Origin: JBBRLA01 sp038231615
Lineage (GTDB): Bacteria > Myxococcota_A > Polyangia > Palsa-1104 > JAEUJZ01
Direction of reading: 5' to 3'
DNA: 31,754 bases
Assembly (NCBI GenBank): GCA_038231615.1
Contig: JBBRLA010000010.1
Span: 1-31,754, forward strand
The notes beneath the pieces were generated by a model. It had not been told where the DNA came from. It searched no databases and was given only the letters and a program-made list of their open reading frames with translations. Every line of letters starts with the position of its first letter. The first letter of the stretch is position 1. Of this stretch, positions 22,619-31,754 are shown one piece after another. A program made the translations under genes and the position numbers.

Positions 22619-23653
22619 CTACGACAGTACGCGCTTGCCCGCATCGGCGATCAGGCGCAGGACGTCGGTGTCGGGCGGCAGGTTCTTTAGCAGATTGATC
22701 CGCTCCAGGGAGGGCAGGTTCGGCGAACCCAGCAGCGCCTGAATTGCCGGGCGGTCCAGGCGGTTGCTGCTCAGGTCAAGCGTCACCAGTGAGCCCAGCG
22801 CTGGACAGTCCGCCAGGGCGCGGGCACCCACCGGGCCGATGTCGTTGAAGCTCAGGTCCAGTTCGATCAAGCCGCTGGGCAAGCCGCTGGGCAAGCCGCT
22901 GGGCAAGCCGCTGGGCAAGCCACTGAGCAGGCTGCCGGGCAGGCCATTTTTCAGGCCGCCGGCCAGCAGCTTTTGCACGCCCCGGTCGCCGATCCGGTTC
23001 ATCCCCAGACGCAGTGTCGCCAGAGCCGGCAAGCGCCGGGTCCGCCCCAGCGCCGCCGCCCCGGACGCCCGGATGCGGTTGCTGCTCAGGTCCAGCGTCG
23101 TCAGCTTCGCCAGGTAGGGCGATTCCGCGATCGCCTGCGCTGCTCTGGCGGTCAGCAGGTTCCCGCGCAGCACCAGTGTGGTCAGCTCGATGAAGCGCGG
23201 CCGGGCCGGCGTCGGCGCCCTTTGGGAAGGCGGTGCGTCCCGATAGGGCCCGGCTTCCGCTTCGCTGCGCACTGTCGAAGGAGGGGTCGGAGTCGATGTT
23301 CCGCGGTCGAGCGGTCGCCGCGACCATGGGAGCGAGAACTGCCCGACCAGCCAGTCAGGCAGCACGAAAAAACCGCAGAGCACGCGCACGCCGCGGTCAC
23401 CCAGCTCGTTGCAGGACAGGTCCAGCGTGTGCAACCGAGAGAGCAGCTCGCCCCGAGTCAGCGCCCGCGCCCCCGCCGCGCCGAGGCGGTTGTCGCACAG
23501 GTCGAGCACCCGCAGTTCCGGGAGCCGCGGCGACGCCGCCAGGACCTGCGCGATGCCAGGGCCGAATTGGCGTTGACGCAGGGCAAGATAAGTCGCCTCC
23601 TCATGAAGCCCCGCCTCGATGCGTTCGCGCAGGTGCCGGAGAAGGGACTCCAT
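22619..23653 (-). CDS. Leucine-rich repeat (ribonuclease-inhibitor-type) protein
   Basis: The 344-residue protein has about seven LRR units such as LRVLDLCDNRLGAAGARAL, LHTLDLSCNELGDRGVRVL, LTTLDLSSNRIRASGAAAL and LVTLDLSSNRLDRPAIQAL. The pattern resembles the LRRs of myxobacterial and planctomycete TIGR02996-type proteins, though the TIGR02996 head is not obvious. There is no signal peptide. Two irregular segments interrupt the solenoid: a Pro/Arg/Ser-rich stretch at about 105-155 and a (SGLP)n loop near 245-265 encoded by a 12-bp minisatellite. LRR proteins generally bind other proteins; the partner is unknown. It lies 175 bp after hppA on the same strand. Confidence 0.8.
   Translation of the reverse strand: MESLLRHLRERIEAGLHEEATYLALRQRQFGPGIAQVLAASPRLPELRVLDLCDNRLGAAGARALTRGELLSRLHTLDLSCNELGDRGVRVLCGFFVLPDWLVGQFSLPWSRRPLDRGTSTPTPPSTVRSEAEAGPYRDAPPSQRAPTPARPRFIELTTLVLRGNLLTARAAQAIAESPYLAKLTTLDLSSNRIRASGAAALGRTRRLPALATLRLGMNRIGDRGVQKLLAGGLKNGLPGSLLSGLPSGLPSGLPSGLPSGLIELDLSFNDIGPVGARALADCPALGSLVTLDLSSNRLDRPAIQALLGSPNLPSLERINLLKNLPPDTDVLRLIADAGKRVLS
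22868..22939 (-). repeat. 12-bp in-frame minisatellite in the LRR gene
   Basis: Four perfect copies of CAAGCCGCTGGG (plus-strand sense; 22868-22915) are followed by two degenerate copies (22916-22939). Each unit encodes Gly-Leu-Pro-Ser on the coding strand, so copy-number changes lengthen the loop by four residues without shifting frame. Confidence 0.9.
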
Positions 23654-23769
23654 CGGGCCTACGGAAGTCGCCGGAAGCCGTCATGGAGATCTCGCATCCA
23701 CCTATTTTAAAGCAGAACCAGCCGAAGATCCGGATTTCGCCTCTTCAGGAGTGATGCAGCGAGGGTGGG

Positions 23770-23814
23770 CCACCGGCCCTGGTCAACCCAGGTCGGGCCA
23801 GGTCGGGCCGGTGG
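23770..23814. terminator. Long GC hairpin between hppA and the LRR gene
   Basis: CCACCGGCCC and GGGCCGGTGG form a perfect 10-bp stem enclosing 25 nt that includes a further CCTGG/CCAGG pairing and two direct copies of GGTCGGGCC. It lies 15 bp past the hppA stop. No T run follows on the minus strand, so termination is possible but not assured. Confidence 0.45.
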
Positions 23815-23828
23815 AAAAGGAAGGGCTT

Positions 23829-26285
<2,457 letters not shown>

Positions 26286-26341
26286 TTTCGACGGTACCTC
26301 CGGCTTCTCGTGGATGTCTGGGATGAAATCAAGGCATTTCG

Positions 26342-26359
26342 GGCGGACAGGGGTCCGCC
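26342..26359 (-). promoter_or_regulatory. Hairpin in the hppA 5' leader
   Basis: On the minus strand GGCGGAC-CCCT-GTCCGCC forms a 7-bp stem with a 4-nt loop, within the first ~25 nt of the predicted hppA transcript. It may stabilise the mRNA or take part in regulation; no known riboswitch is recognised. Confidence 0.5.
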
Positions 26360-26372
26360 GCAAGGCAGCGGG

Positions 26373-26401
26373 ATGATAGTCAGGAGGTGGGAGACTGTAA
26401 A
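26373..26401 (-). promoter_or_regulatory. Predicted sigma-70 promoter of hppA
   Basis: On the minus strand TTTACA (26401-26396) and TATCAT (26378-26373) are separated by exactly 17 bp, close to the housekeeping consensus. The implied start near 26366 gives a leader of about 80 nt before the hppA ATG. Confidence 0.6.
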
Positions 26402-26439
26402 GAATGAATTTCATCGCGAAGCGCCGCGGTGATGGCTCG

Positions 26440-28068
26440 CTATCCGCCGGCCAAGGACCGGCAGGCCTGGGCTTCGCGTTCCAGCAGCGGGTTGCCGAGC
26501 TTCCTGTACGCCTGTTCCAGCCCGCAGTGCACCGCGGGGTCGAAGGGGTTGGTGCGGATGGCCGCCTCCAGGTACAGGGACGCCTTGGTCATCTCCCCCT
26601 TGTGCAGCCAGGCCCCCCCCAGGGTCACGTTGGGCCCCGAAAGGTCCGGGTACAGTTCCTGGACCGGCAGGGCCGCGGCGATGGCCCGGTCCGCTTCCCC
26701 CAGTTCCAGATAGGTCCGCGCCAGCTTGTTGGCCACCGCGGGGTGGGCCGGGCCCAGAAGCGCCTGCGCCTTCTCGTACTCCGCCGCCGCCGCCAGCCGG
26801 TGCCGGGCCCGCAGAAGGCCCCCCAGCCGGGCAAAGTTCTTGGCCCGCGGGTCAATGATCTCCCCGGAGTCGTCGTCCTCTTCCTCGTGGGCATGCCCGC
26901 GATCGCGCTTGCCTGGCGGTCCCTTCTTGAACTTGAGCTGCGGCGGCACCAGCCCCCCCCGCGGGCGCAGCGTGCGACCCCGAAGCCAGCTCTTCCAGGC
27001 CCGGTCGAACTCGGGATAGGGCATCCCCAGGGTCGCAGCCACCGCCCGAGCGTCCCCGGCGCCACCGGACATCTCGCCGATCAGCTTGCGGATGCCCGGC
27101 CAGCCGGCCTTGCCATGCAGGTACTCGACGACGGTGTAGACCTCGGCGAAGGCCAGGGCGGTGTCCTCCTGAGAGGGCAGCTTGGCCATCGACGGATACA
27201 TCTGCTCGAAGGTGATGAAGCGTTTCTTCTGCAGCGCCGACGACAGCAGATGCTCCATCGTCGGGGTCAACCCGCCGCCCGAGGGGCCGCGCCAGCGCCG
27301 CTCTTCGAACTTGGCCAGCCCCTCGTGCAGCCAGATGGGCACGGTATTGCGCGACACCCGCGAGATGATGAAGTGGGTGTATTCGTGGGTCAGCGTGTCC
27401 AGCCACGGGTAGCCCCGCACCAGCGCCCGGGGCGAGACGATCATCAAGCGGTTCCACTTGCACAGGGCGATGGTGCCGCTGGTCTCGATCTCCTTCAGAG
27501 TCAGAGTGGACACCCGGGACAAGTCGGCGATCTCGCCATAGATCTCGACCCGCACCGGCTCCTTGGGCTCGGCCATCTCGCCCTCGCCGATACCGCTAAA
27601 GTCGGCGACCAGGGCGGTGAACGCCTTCTCCAGCGCCTCGCCGGCATAGGGGGCCAGAAGGGCGTCCTTCCCCGGCGCGTAACGGATGATGAAGTGCCCG
27701 CCCGGAGAATGCTGCTCCTCGAAGCCCCGGGTCACCTCGGCGGTGGAGGCGGCCAGATCGCCCAGCGCGCGCCACTCCGCCGACTCCCCCGGGGACATCT
27801 TCGCCGCGGCCAGGACCTCGTGGATCTGCCGGGCGGCCCCCTCGTAGTCGCCCTGGTGGAAGCGCAGCTCGCCGCTGGCCAGTTGCAGGTCGATGTCCCG
27901 CGGCCGGCTCTGGGACAAGGGGCCCAGTTCCCGGGCGGCGTCCTCGATGCGCCACTCCTGGATCAGCCGGTGCATGCGAGTCGCCAGCGATTCGTCGCGG
28001 TGGCGCGCCTCGGCCACCGGCAGCAGCAGCCAGAGGGCCGCCCAAAAAACCCACCGGGACACCCTCAC
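26440..28068 (-). CDS. TPR protein with peptidase MA-like gluzincin domain
   Basis: The 542-residue protein has a signal peptide (cleavage near VAEA/RH). N-terminal TPR-like helices (about 25-115) lead to a zinc metalloprotease domain with HEYTH (228-232) and the third ligand Glu249 in WLHEGLAKFEE, the peptidase MA pattern. A Lys/Arg then Asp/Glu-rich linker (about 375-405) precedes further C-terminal TPRs (about 410-535). It is probably periplasmic or envelope-associated and cleaves or binds an unknown substrate. The start is a GTG whose bases overlap the stop of the DUF4175 gene (GTGA), so translation of the two is coupled. It lies 154 bp upstream of the hppA start, which has its own promoter. 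Confidence 0.85.
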   Translation of the reverse strand: MRVSRWVFWAALWLLLPVAEARHRDESLATRMHRLIQEWRIEDAARELGPLSQSRPRDIDLQLASGELRFHQGDYEGAARQIHEVLAAAKMSPGESAEWRALGDLAASTAEVTRGFEEQHSPGGHFIIRYAPGKDALLAPYAGEALEKAFTALVADFSGIGEGEMAEPKEPVRVEIYGEIADLSRVSTLTLKEIETSGTIALCKWNRLMIVSPRALVRGYPWLDTLTHEYTHFIISRVSRNTVPIWLHEGLAKFEERRWRGPSGGGLTPTMEHLLSSALQKKRFITFEQMYPSMAKLPSQEDTALAFAEVYTVVEYLHGKAGWPGIRKLIGEMSGGAGDARAVAATLGMPYPEFDRAWKSWLRGRTLRPRGGLVPPQLKFKKGPPGKRDRGHAHEEEDDDSGEIIDPRAKNFARLGGLLRARHRLAAAAEYEKAQALLGPAHPAVANKLARTYLELGEADRAIAAALPVQELYPDLSGPNVTLGGAWLHKGEMTKASLYLEAAIRTNPFDPAVHCGLEQAYRKLGNPLLEREAQACRSLAGG

Positions 28069-31000
28069 TTGATCAACTCTTCGTAGTAGCGTTTGACCTG
28101 CTCCTTGTATTCCGGCGGCGCCTCGCGTTTGGCCGCCTCCAGAATGTCCTGGCGGAACTCCTTGGGCGCGCGATATTCATCGGCACCGGGGATCTTCACC
28201 GGCTCCCGGTCCAGCCGCGCCCCGGCCCCCTCGTCCTTTGGGCGCCGTGCCTGCTGCATCTGCTTGCGCAATTGTGCAAGCCGCTCCAGCGCCTGCCCCT
28301 GCTCCGATGCGGCGTTGCGCGGCTGCAGGCCCTTCAGCTCCTGCTCTGCCTGTTCCATGTGCCCACCGGCCTTCTTCAGCGTCTCGCCCAGGTCCTGGCT
28401 CAGCCGCTCCAGGAGCGGCGCATCCCGGGTGTCCCGGGCCCGCTTCTGCGCGTCCCGCCCAAGCTGGTCCGCCCGCCGACGCACCGCCTCCTGCTGTGCG
28501 CGCAGCTCCTGCAGCCGCTTCCGGTCCTCGGGAGAGAGCAGCTCCTCCCCCCGAGGCAGCGCCTGGGAGATCTCGTCGACCAGCTCCCGGGCCATCGGCC
28601 GGGCCCCCTCCAGGCGGCCCCGCGACCGGGCGAGCTGCGCATGACTGCCCACCCGCGAGGCCTGCTCTTCCCCGCGGATCTCGTCGATCAGCTTGCCGAT
28701 CGAGGCCTCCGCCTCCTGGGCCATCGCCCGCGCCTCGTCCAGGTCCCCCTGCTCCAGCATGCGGCCGACGTCGTCTACCCGCTTCTGCGTCTTCTCCAGC
28801 TCATCGCTGCCCCAGGGGCCCAGCGGGCCCAGCTCGATGTCCGCCACCTGCTTGCGCAGCCGGGCGACCTTTTCCATCAGCCGCCGGGTCAGTCCCTCGG
28901 CGCGGCTCTTCAGGAGCTGTTGTGCCTTCTCGCTGGCCCGCGCTTTCACCTCCTCCGAGCCGCGCTTTAGCTGCTCCTCGTCGTGGGCCAGGTCGGCCAG
29001 GCGGTCCTCCATCTCGCCCAGGGCCTTGTCCTCGGCGGTGAAGCGGTCGCGCCGGTAGCTCCGCAGGTCGCCCTCCATGCCCTTCATCAGGTTGTCCAGC
29101 CCCTGCGACAGGCGCTCCAGTTCGGCCTGGGCCTTGTCGATCTCCCCCTTTTGCAAGAGGTCCCGCAGCCGGTCCAGGCGGGTCTGCATGTCGTTGCGGC
29201 CCATCGCCTCGCTGTTGAGGAACTCGTCGGGGACCTCCCCTTGCAGGCGCTGCGCTTTCTCCGCCAGCTCGGCCATGCGCCGCTCCAGCTCGCGAATCTC
29301 CCGCTCGATCTCCGCCTTCAGTGCCTCCGACCGGGACTTCTTGTACTGGTTCAAAAGCTGCTTCAGGCGGCTGCGGGCCGCGGCCATCTCGTCGGCTACC
29401 GCCAAAAGCTCCTCCATCTTCTGCCGCCCGAGCAGGTCGTCCAGCAGAAGGACATCCCGCTCCAGTTCCGTCACGTGGCGCTCGTTGAGCCCGGCGAGGT
29501 CGCGATCCTTGCCCCGGGAACGCACGGCCCGCTTGCCCTCCGCCGGGCGCTTGCCGCGGATCTCGCCCAGAAGCTGCTCCTCGTCCTGGGTCAGCTTGCC
29601 CAGTCGCCGGGCGATCTCCTGCAGGGCCGGGCGCAGCTCCTTGGCGCCCATGGGATCGGCGGGAAAATCCTCCTGGGTGCGGCCGATCTGCAGGAGCAGC
29701 GTCTCGGTCTTTCTGTGGGCGTCGGCCACGGCGTTGCCGATGGACGGAGACGGGGACGGGGCCAGGGAAGGAGACAGCTCGATGCGGTCGCCGAGGATCT
29801 GGATGGCCAGTTCTTCCAGCGCCTCCTGCCGGACCAGCATCGCGTCGTGCTTCTCCCTGGGGCTGGAGATGCGCAGATAATAGGTGCGCGAGGCGCCGAC
29901 GTTGGGCCCGCCCACGTTGTCCAGGTCCCGCGCCTCCAGGTGATAGGCCACCCGCACCCCCGGCTGAAGGTCCAGCTCCGCCAGGTCCCACTCGATCTTG
30001 CCGGCGGCGGTGCGCGAGGGTGCCGGGGCCTTGTCAGGATCCGTGACGGGACCGACGCTGCGGATGCGCTTTTTCTGCTCGGGGCCTTCGCCGATGCGGA
30101 AGGTCAGGTCGATCTCCCCCAGGCCGAAGTCGTCCTCGGCGCTGTAGGCCAGCTCGACCCGCCGCGTGCCGGAAATCTCCAGGTCCTCCGCCGGGACGAA
30201 GAGGTCCACCCGGGGCGGGTGGTCCGCCTCGACCTCGATGCGGTGGTCCTCGCCCTCGCGCACCCGGTCGTTGTGGGCGCGCGAGGGGGAGCGATCGATG
30301 ACAAAGACATAGGAGCCCGGCCGCTCCACGGTGAAGCTCGACAGGAGCAGCGGATGCGTCGGGCCCCGGCTTTCGCCGCGAGGCCGGTCCCCCTTGCCAT
30401 CCCCGCGGATCAGCTGCACCGGGTGGTTCACCGGCTTCTGCTGATCGATGTTCACCACCAGTTGGGCCCGTTCCGCGGGCACCAGCGCCCGCGCCTCGAC
30501 CCGCACCAGGGTCCCCGGCAGGGCCAGCACCTCACCGGACGAACCAGGAATGGTCCGCGGCAAAAGCCCGGTGTATCGCGGATAGCTGAGCAGGAGCCGG
30601 ATGTCGCCGACCAGCGGCTCGCTGCTGGTGGTCGTCGGTTCCGGCGCGGGGGCGAAGATGTTGCGCACGCCCTGGGCGAAGAGCGTCGGCGACACTGATG
30701 TCAAGAGCAAGATGGCTGACGAGAGGAAAAGGGGCACCCCCAGGGCCCGCCAGACCACCCGCAGGTCCACCAGTTGCTCCAGATCCAGGCTGGCCGTGGC
30801 CGCCGCGGTCCGTTCGCCCAGCTCGCGGATGAGCGCCCGCTCCCGCCACAGGGCCGGGCCCCTTCGCCCGTGTGGCCCCGGAAGCCCGTCTTGCCCTTCT
30901 TTATCGAGCCGCTGGGTCTCGTGGGAAAGCTGCACCGCCGAGAGCAGGTCGGAGCGCAGGTCCGGTACCCGTTCGCCGATATAGGCCGCTATCGCCTCGT

Positions 31001-31298
31001 TGCTCTGGCGGCCCCGGGTGGCCCGAAGGAAGAGCCACCCGGCCAAGGCCCCAGCGCCGATCAGCCAGGCCCCGCACAGGGGGCGGAAGATCGGGTGCGG
31101 CCCCAAAAGCGCAGCCAGGACCAGCAGACCCGTGGAGCTGCCCAGGGCGGCCCCCGTCCAGATAGCCCCGTGCACCAGCGCATCCCGCAGGCCCAGCCGC
31201 CGTCGGATGTGGGAGAACAGGCGACCCAGGGATGGTTCCTCTGACCTGGGCAGGTGGGGGGAGGCGCTGTCGGATGCCTCCGGAAGGCGCAAAGCCAT
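28065..31298 (-). CDS. DUF4175-type large membrane coiled-coil protein
   Basis: At 1077 residues this has two N-terminal membrane helices (about 41-95) and a third near 190-210 (VPLFLSSAILLLTSVSPTLF). A beta-rich, probably extracytoplasmic region follows (about 215-480), then some 550 residues of charged heptad coiled coil rich in Glu, Arg, Leu and Gln. This plan matches DUF4175 proteins, which in several proteobacteria neighbour Bat-type (aerotolerance) or similar envelope genes; the function is unknown. Here the partner is the TPR metalloprotease, joined by a 4-bp stop/start overlap. AATAAT/TAATAG lies 7-10 nt before the ATG at 31298, with no strong ribosome-binding site. Confidence 0.85.
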   Translation of the reverse strand: MALRLPEASDSASPHLPRSEEPSLGRLFSHIRRRLGLRDALVHGAIWTGAALGSSTGLLVLAALLGPHPIFRPLCGAWLIGAGALAGWLFLRATRGRQSNEAIAAYIGERVPDLRSDLLSAVQLSHETQRLDKEGQDGLPGPHGRRGPALWRERALIRELGERTAAATASLDLEQLVDLRVVWRALGVPLFLSSAILLLTSVSPTLFAQGVRNIFAPAPEPTTTSSEPLVGDIRLLLSYPRYTGLLPRTIPGSSGEVLALPGTLVRVEARALVPAERAQLVVNIDQQKPVNHPVQLIRGDGKGDRPRGESRGPTHPLLLSSFTVERPGSYVFVIDRSPSRAHNDRVREGEDHRIEVEADHPPRVDLFVPAEDLEISGTRRVELAYSAEDDFGLGEIDLTFRIGEGPEQKKRIRSVGPVTDPDKAPAPSRTAAGKIEWDLAELDLQPGVRVAYHLEARDLDNVGGPNVGASRTYYLRISSPREKHDAMLVRQEALEELAIQILGDRIELSPSLAPSPSPSIGNAVADAHRKTETLLLQIGRTQEDFPADPMGAKELRPALQEIARRLGKLTQDEEQLLGEIRGKRPAEGKRAVRSRGKDRDLAGLNERHVTELERDVLLLDDLLGRQKMEELLAVADEMAAARSRLKQLLNQYKKSRSEALKAEIEREIRELERRMAELAEKAQRLQGEVPDEFLNSEAMGRNDMQTRLDRLRDLLQKGEIDKAQAELERLSQGLDNLMKGMEGDLRSYRRDRFTAEDKALGEMEDRLADLAHDEEQLKRGSEEVKARASEKAQQLLKSRAEGLTRRLMEKVARLRKQVADIELGPLGPWGSDELEKTQKRVDDVGRMLEQGDLDEARAMAQEAEASIGKLIDEIRGEEQASRVGSHAQLARSRGRLEGARPMARELVDEISQALPRGEELLSPEDRKRLQELRAQQEAVRRRADQLGRDAQKRARDTRDAPLLERLSQDLGETLKKAGGHMEQAEQELKGLQPRNAASEQGQALERLAQLRKQMQQARRPKDEGAGARLDREPVKIPGADEYRAPKEFRQDILEAAKREAPPEYKEQVKRYYEELIK

Positions 31299-31439
31299 GG
31301 TAGGACTATTATTCTCCGTGCCTCGTCAGGAGTCGAGCAGCACGAGAGGGGTGCAGGATGAGGATGGGCCGGCCCGACCCGCCAACGCGACTGAAAAACC
31401 GGTTTTGACGGTGGCCTGGGGCGCTGGTACCTTTGGGCT

Positions 31440-31753
31440 ATGGCGCATAGCCCGGCTCCCTACATGCTCGCCCCGGGTGCCTCTGCCTCCTCGTCCACGC
31501 CGCTGCGCTGCCCTGGCGCCGATGGACCCGGGGCCAAAGGGCCATGGCCGGCGCTGGATGACCACTTGGTGACGCCCGAAATCGTCTGGCGCAGGCTCGC
31601 GAGATGCTGCTGGACATGATCGAGTCGAGCGGCTTTGCCCTCACCAAGGACATCACCAGCCGCGTCGCCGCCTGCGAGGACCTGGCCACCCTGAAGCAGT
31701 GGACGCGCCAATCCGCTCGCGCCGCTACCCCTCAGGAGATCTTCTTGCCCTGA
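31440..31753 (+). pseudogene. Internally deleted Uma2-family (PD-(D/E)XK-like) gene remnant
   Basis: Two pieces of one gene lie in different frames. The first, from the ATG at 31440, reads MAHSPAPYMLAPGASAS and later GPWPALDDHLVTPEI, which resembles the N-terminus of myxobacterial Uma2-family nuclease-like proteins. The second, up to the stop at 31751-31753, reads QAREMLLDMIESSGFALTK and ATLKQWTRQSARAATPQEI, which resembles the C-terminal helical tail of the same proteins. About 180 central residues, including the nuclease core, are missing and the frame shifts near 31580-31590. The comparison is from memory of the family. It cannot encode an active enzyme. Confidence 0.6.
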
Positions 31754-31754
31754 A

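Noticed and set aside
22868..22939. Possible CRISPR-like array
   Set aside because: Units are 12 bp, contiguous without spacers and in frame with the LRR protein, so this is a coding minisatellite.

Overview
The window is about 31.7 kb of very GC-rich bacterial chromosome. Base composition and gene content point to a Myxococcota-like (myxobacterial, former deltaproteobacterial) organism. Supporting signs are a DUF4175 coiled-coil membrane protein next to a TPR/metalloprotease, tandem MuiA-family (DUF4139) proteins, an LRR protein with TIGR02996-style repeats, a MalE-MalF fusion, and a Uma2-family remnant whose ends resemble myxobacterial members I remember. This assignment is an inference from family knowledge; no rRNA or marker tree is available. 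Most of the window is housekeeping or envelope chromosome. I see no phage, IS element, CRISPR array, tRNA or rRNA.

Layout. (1) 1-1348, minus: dapD then the N-terminal part of dapE, the succinylase branch of lysine/meso-diaminopimelate synthesis. (2) 1424-2906, minus: a 69-residue exported Lys/Cys peptide with its own terminator, and a lipoprotein with a tyrosine-phosphatase signature. (3) 2907-8125, plus: two tandem MuiA-family exported proteins, a small helical protein, and surE. (4) 8190-13006: tpx (minus), a GspE/PilB-type ATPase with four MshEN-like repeats (plus), a myxobacterial-type hypothetical (minus) and gpsA (minus). (5) 13189-17963: gnd (plus) converging on a two-gene sugar ABC transporter (minus) made of a MalK-like ATPase and a solute-binding/MalF fusion, with no MalG. 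(6) 18110-21556, plus: a small duplicated membrane protein, a compact multi-hairpin inverted repeat, an unrecognised Cys-rich protein and a TolB-like propeller lipoprotein. (7) 21577-31298, minus: PIG-L deacetylase, LRR protein with an in-frame minisatellite, membrane pyrophosphatase hppA, a TPR metalloprotease and DUF4175, the last two overlapping by 4 bp. (8) 31440-31753: a broken Uma2-family gene.

How the genes relate. Several encode envelope functions: DAP for peptidoglycan, exported MuiA pair, lipoproteins, DUF4175/metalloprotease. Central metabolism is represented by gpsA, gnd, surE and hppA. Regulation appears simple: several genes have a TATA-like -10 hexamer only 6-13 nt before the start codon, suggesting leaderless or nearly leaderless mRNAs, while hppA has a conventional -35/-10 promoter and an ~80-nt leader with a hairpin.

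The items most worth a second look are the structured inverted repeat at 18526-18674, the ABC transporter with a fused binding protein and missing second permease, the ATPase with doubled MshEN-type repeats, and the orphan bufferin-like peptide. None of these is proven to be a new system from sequence alone.
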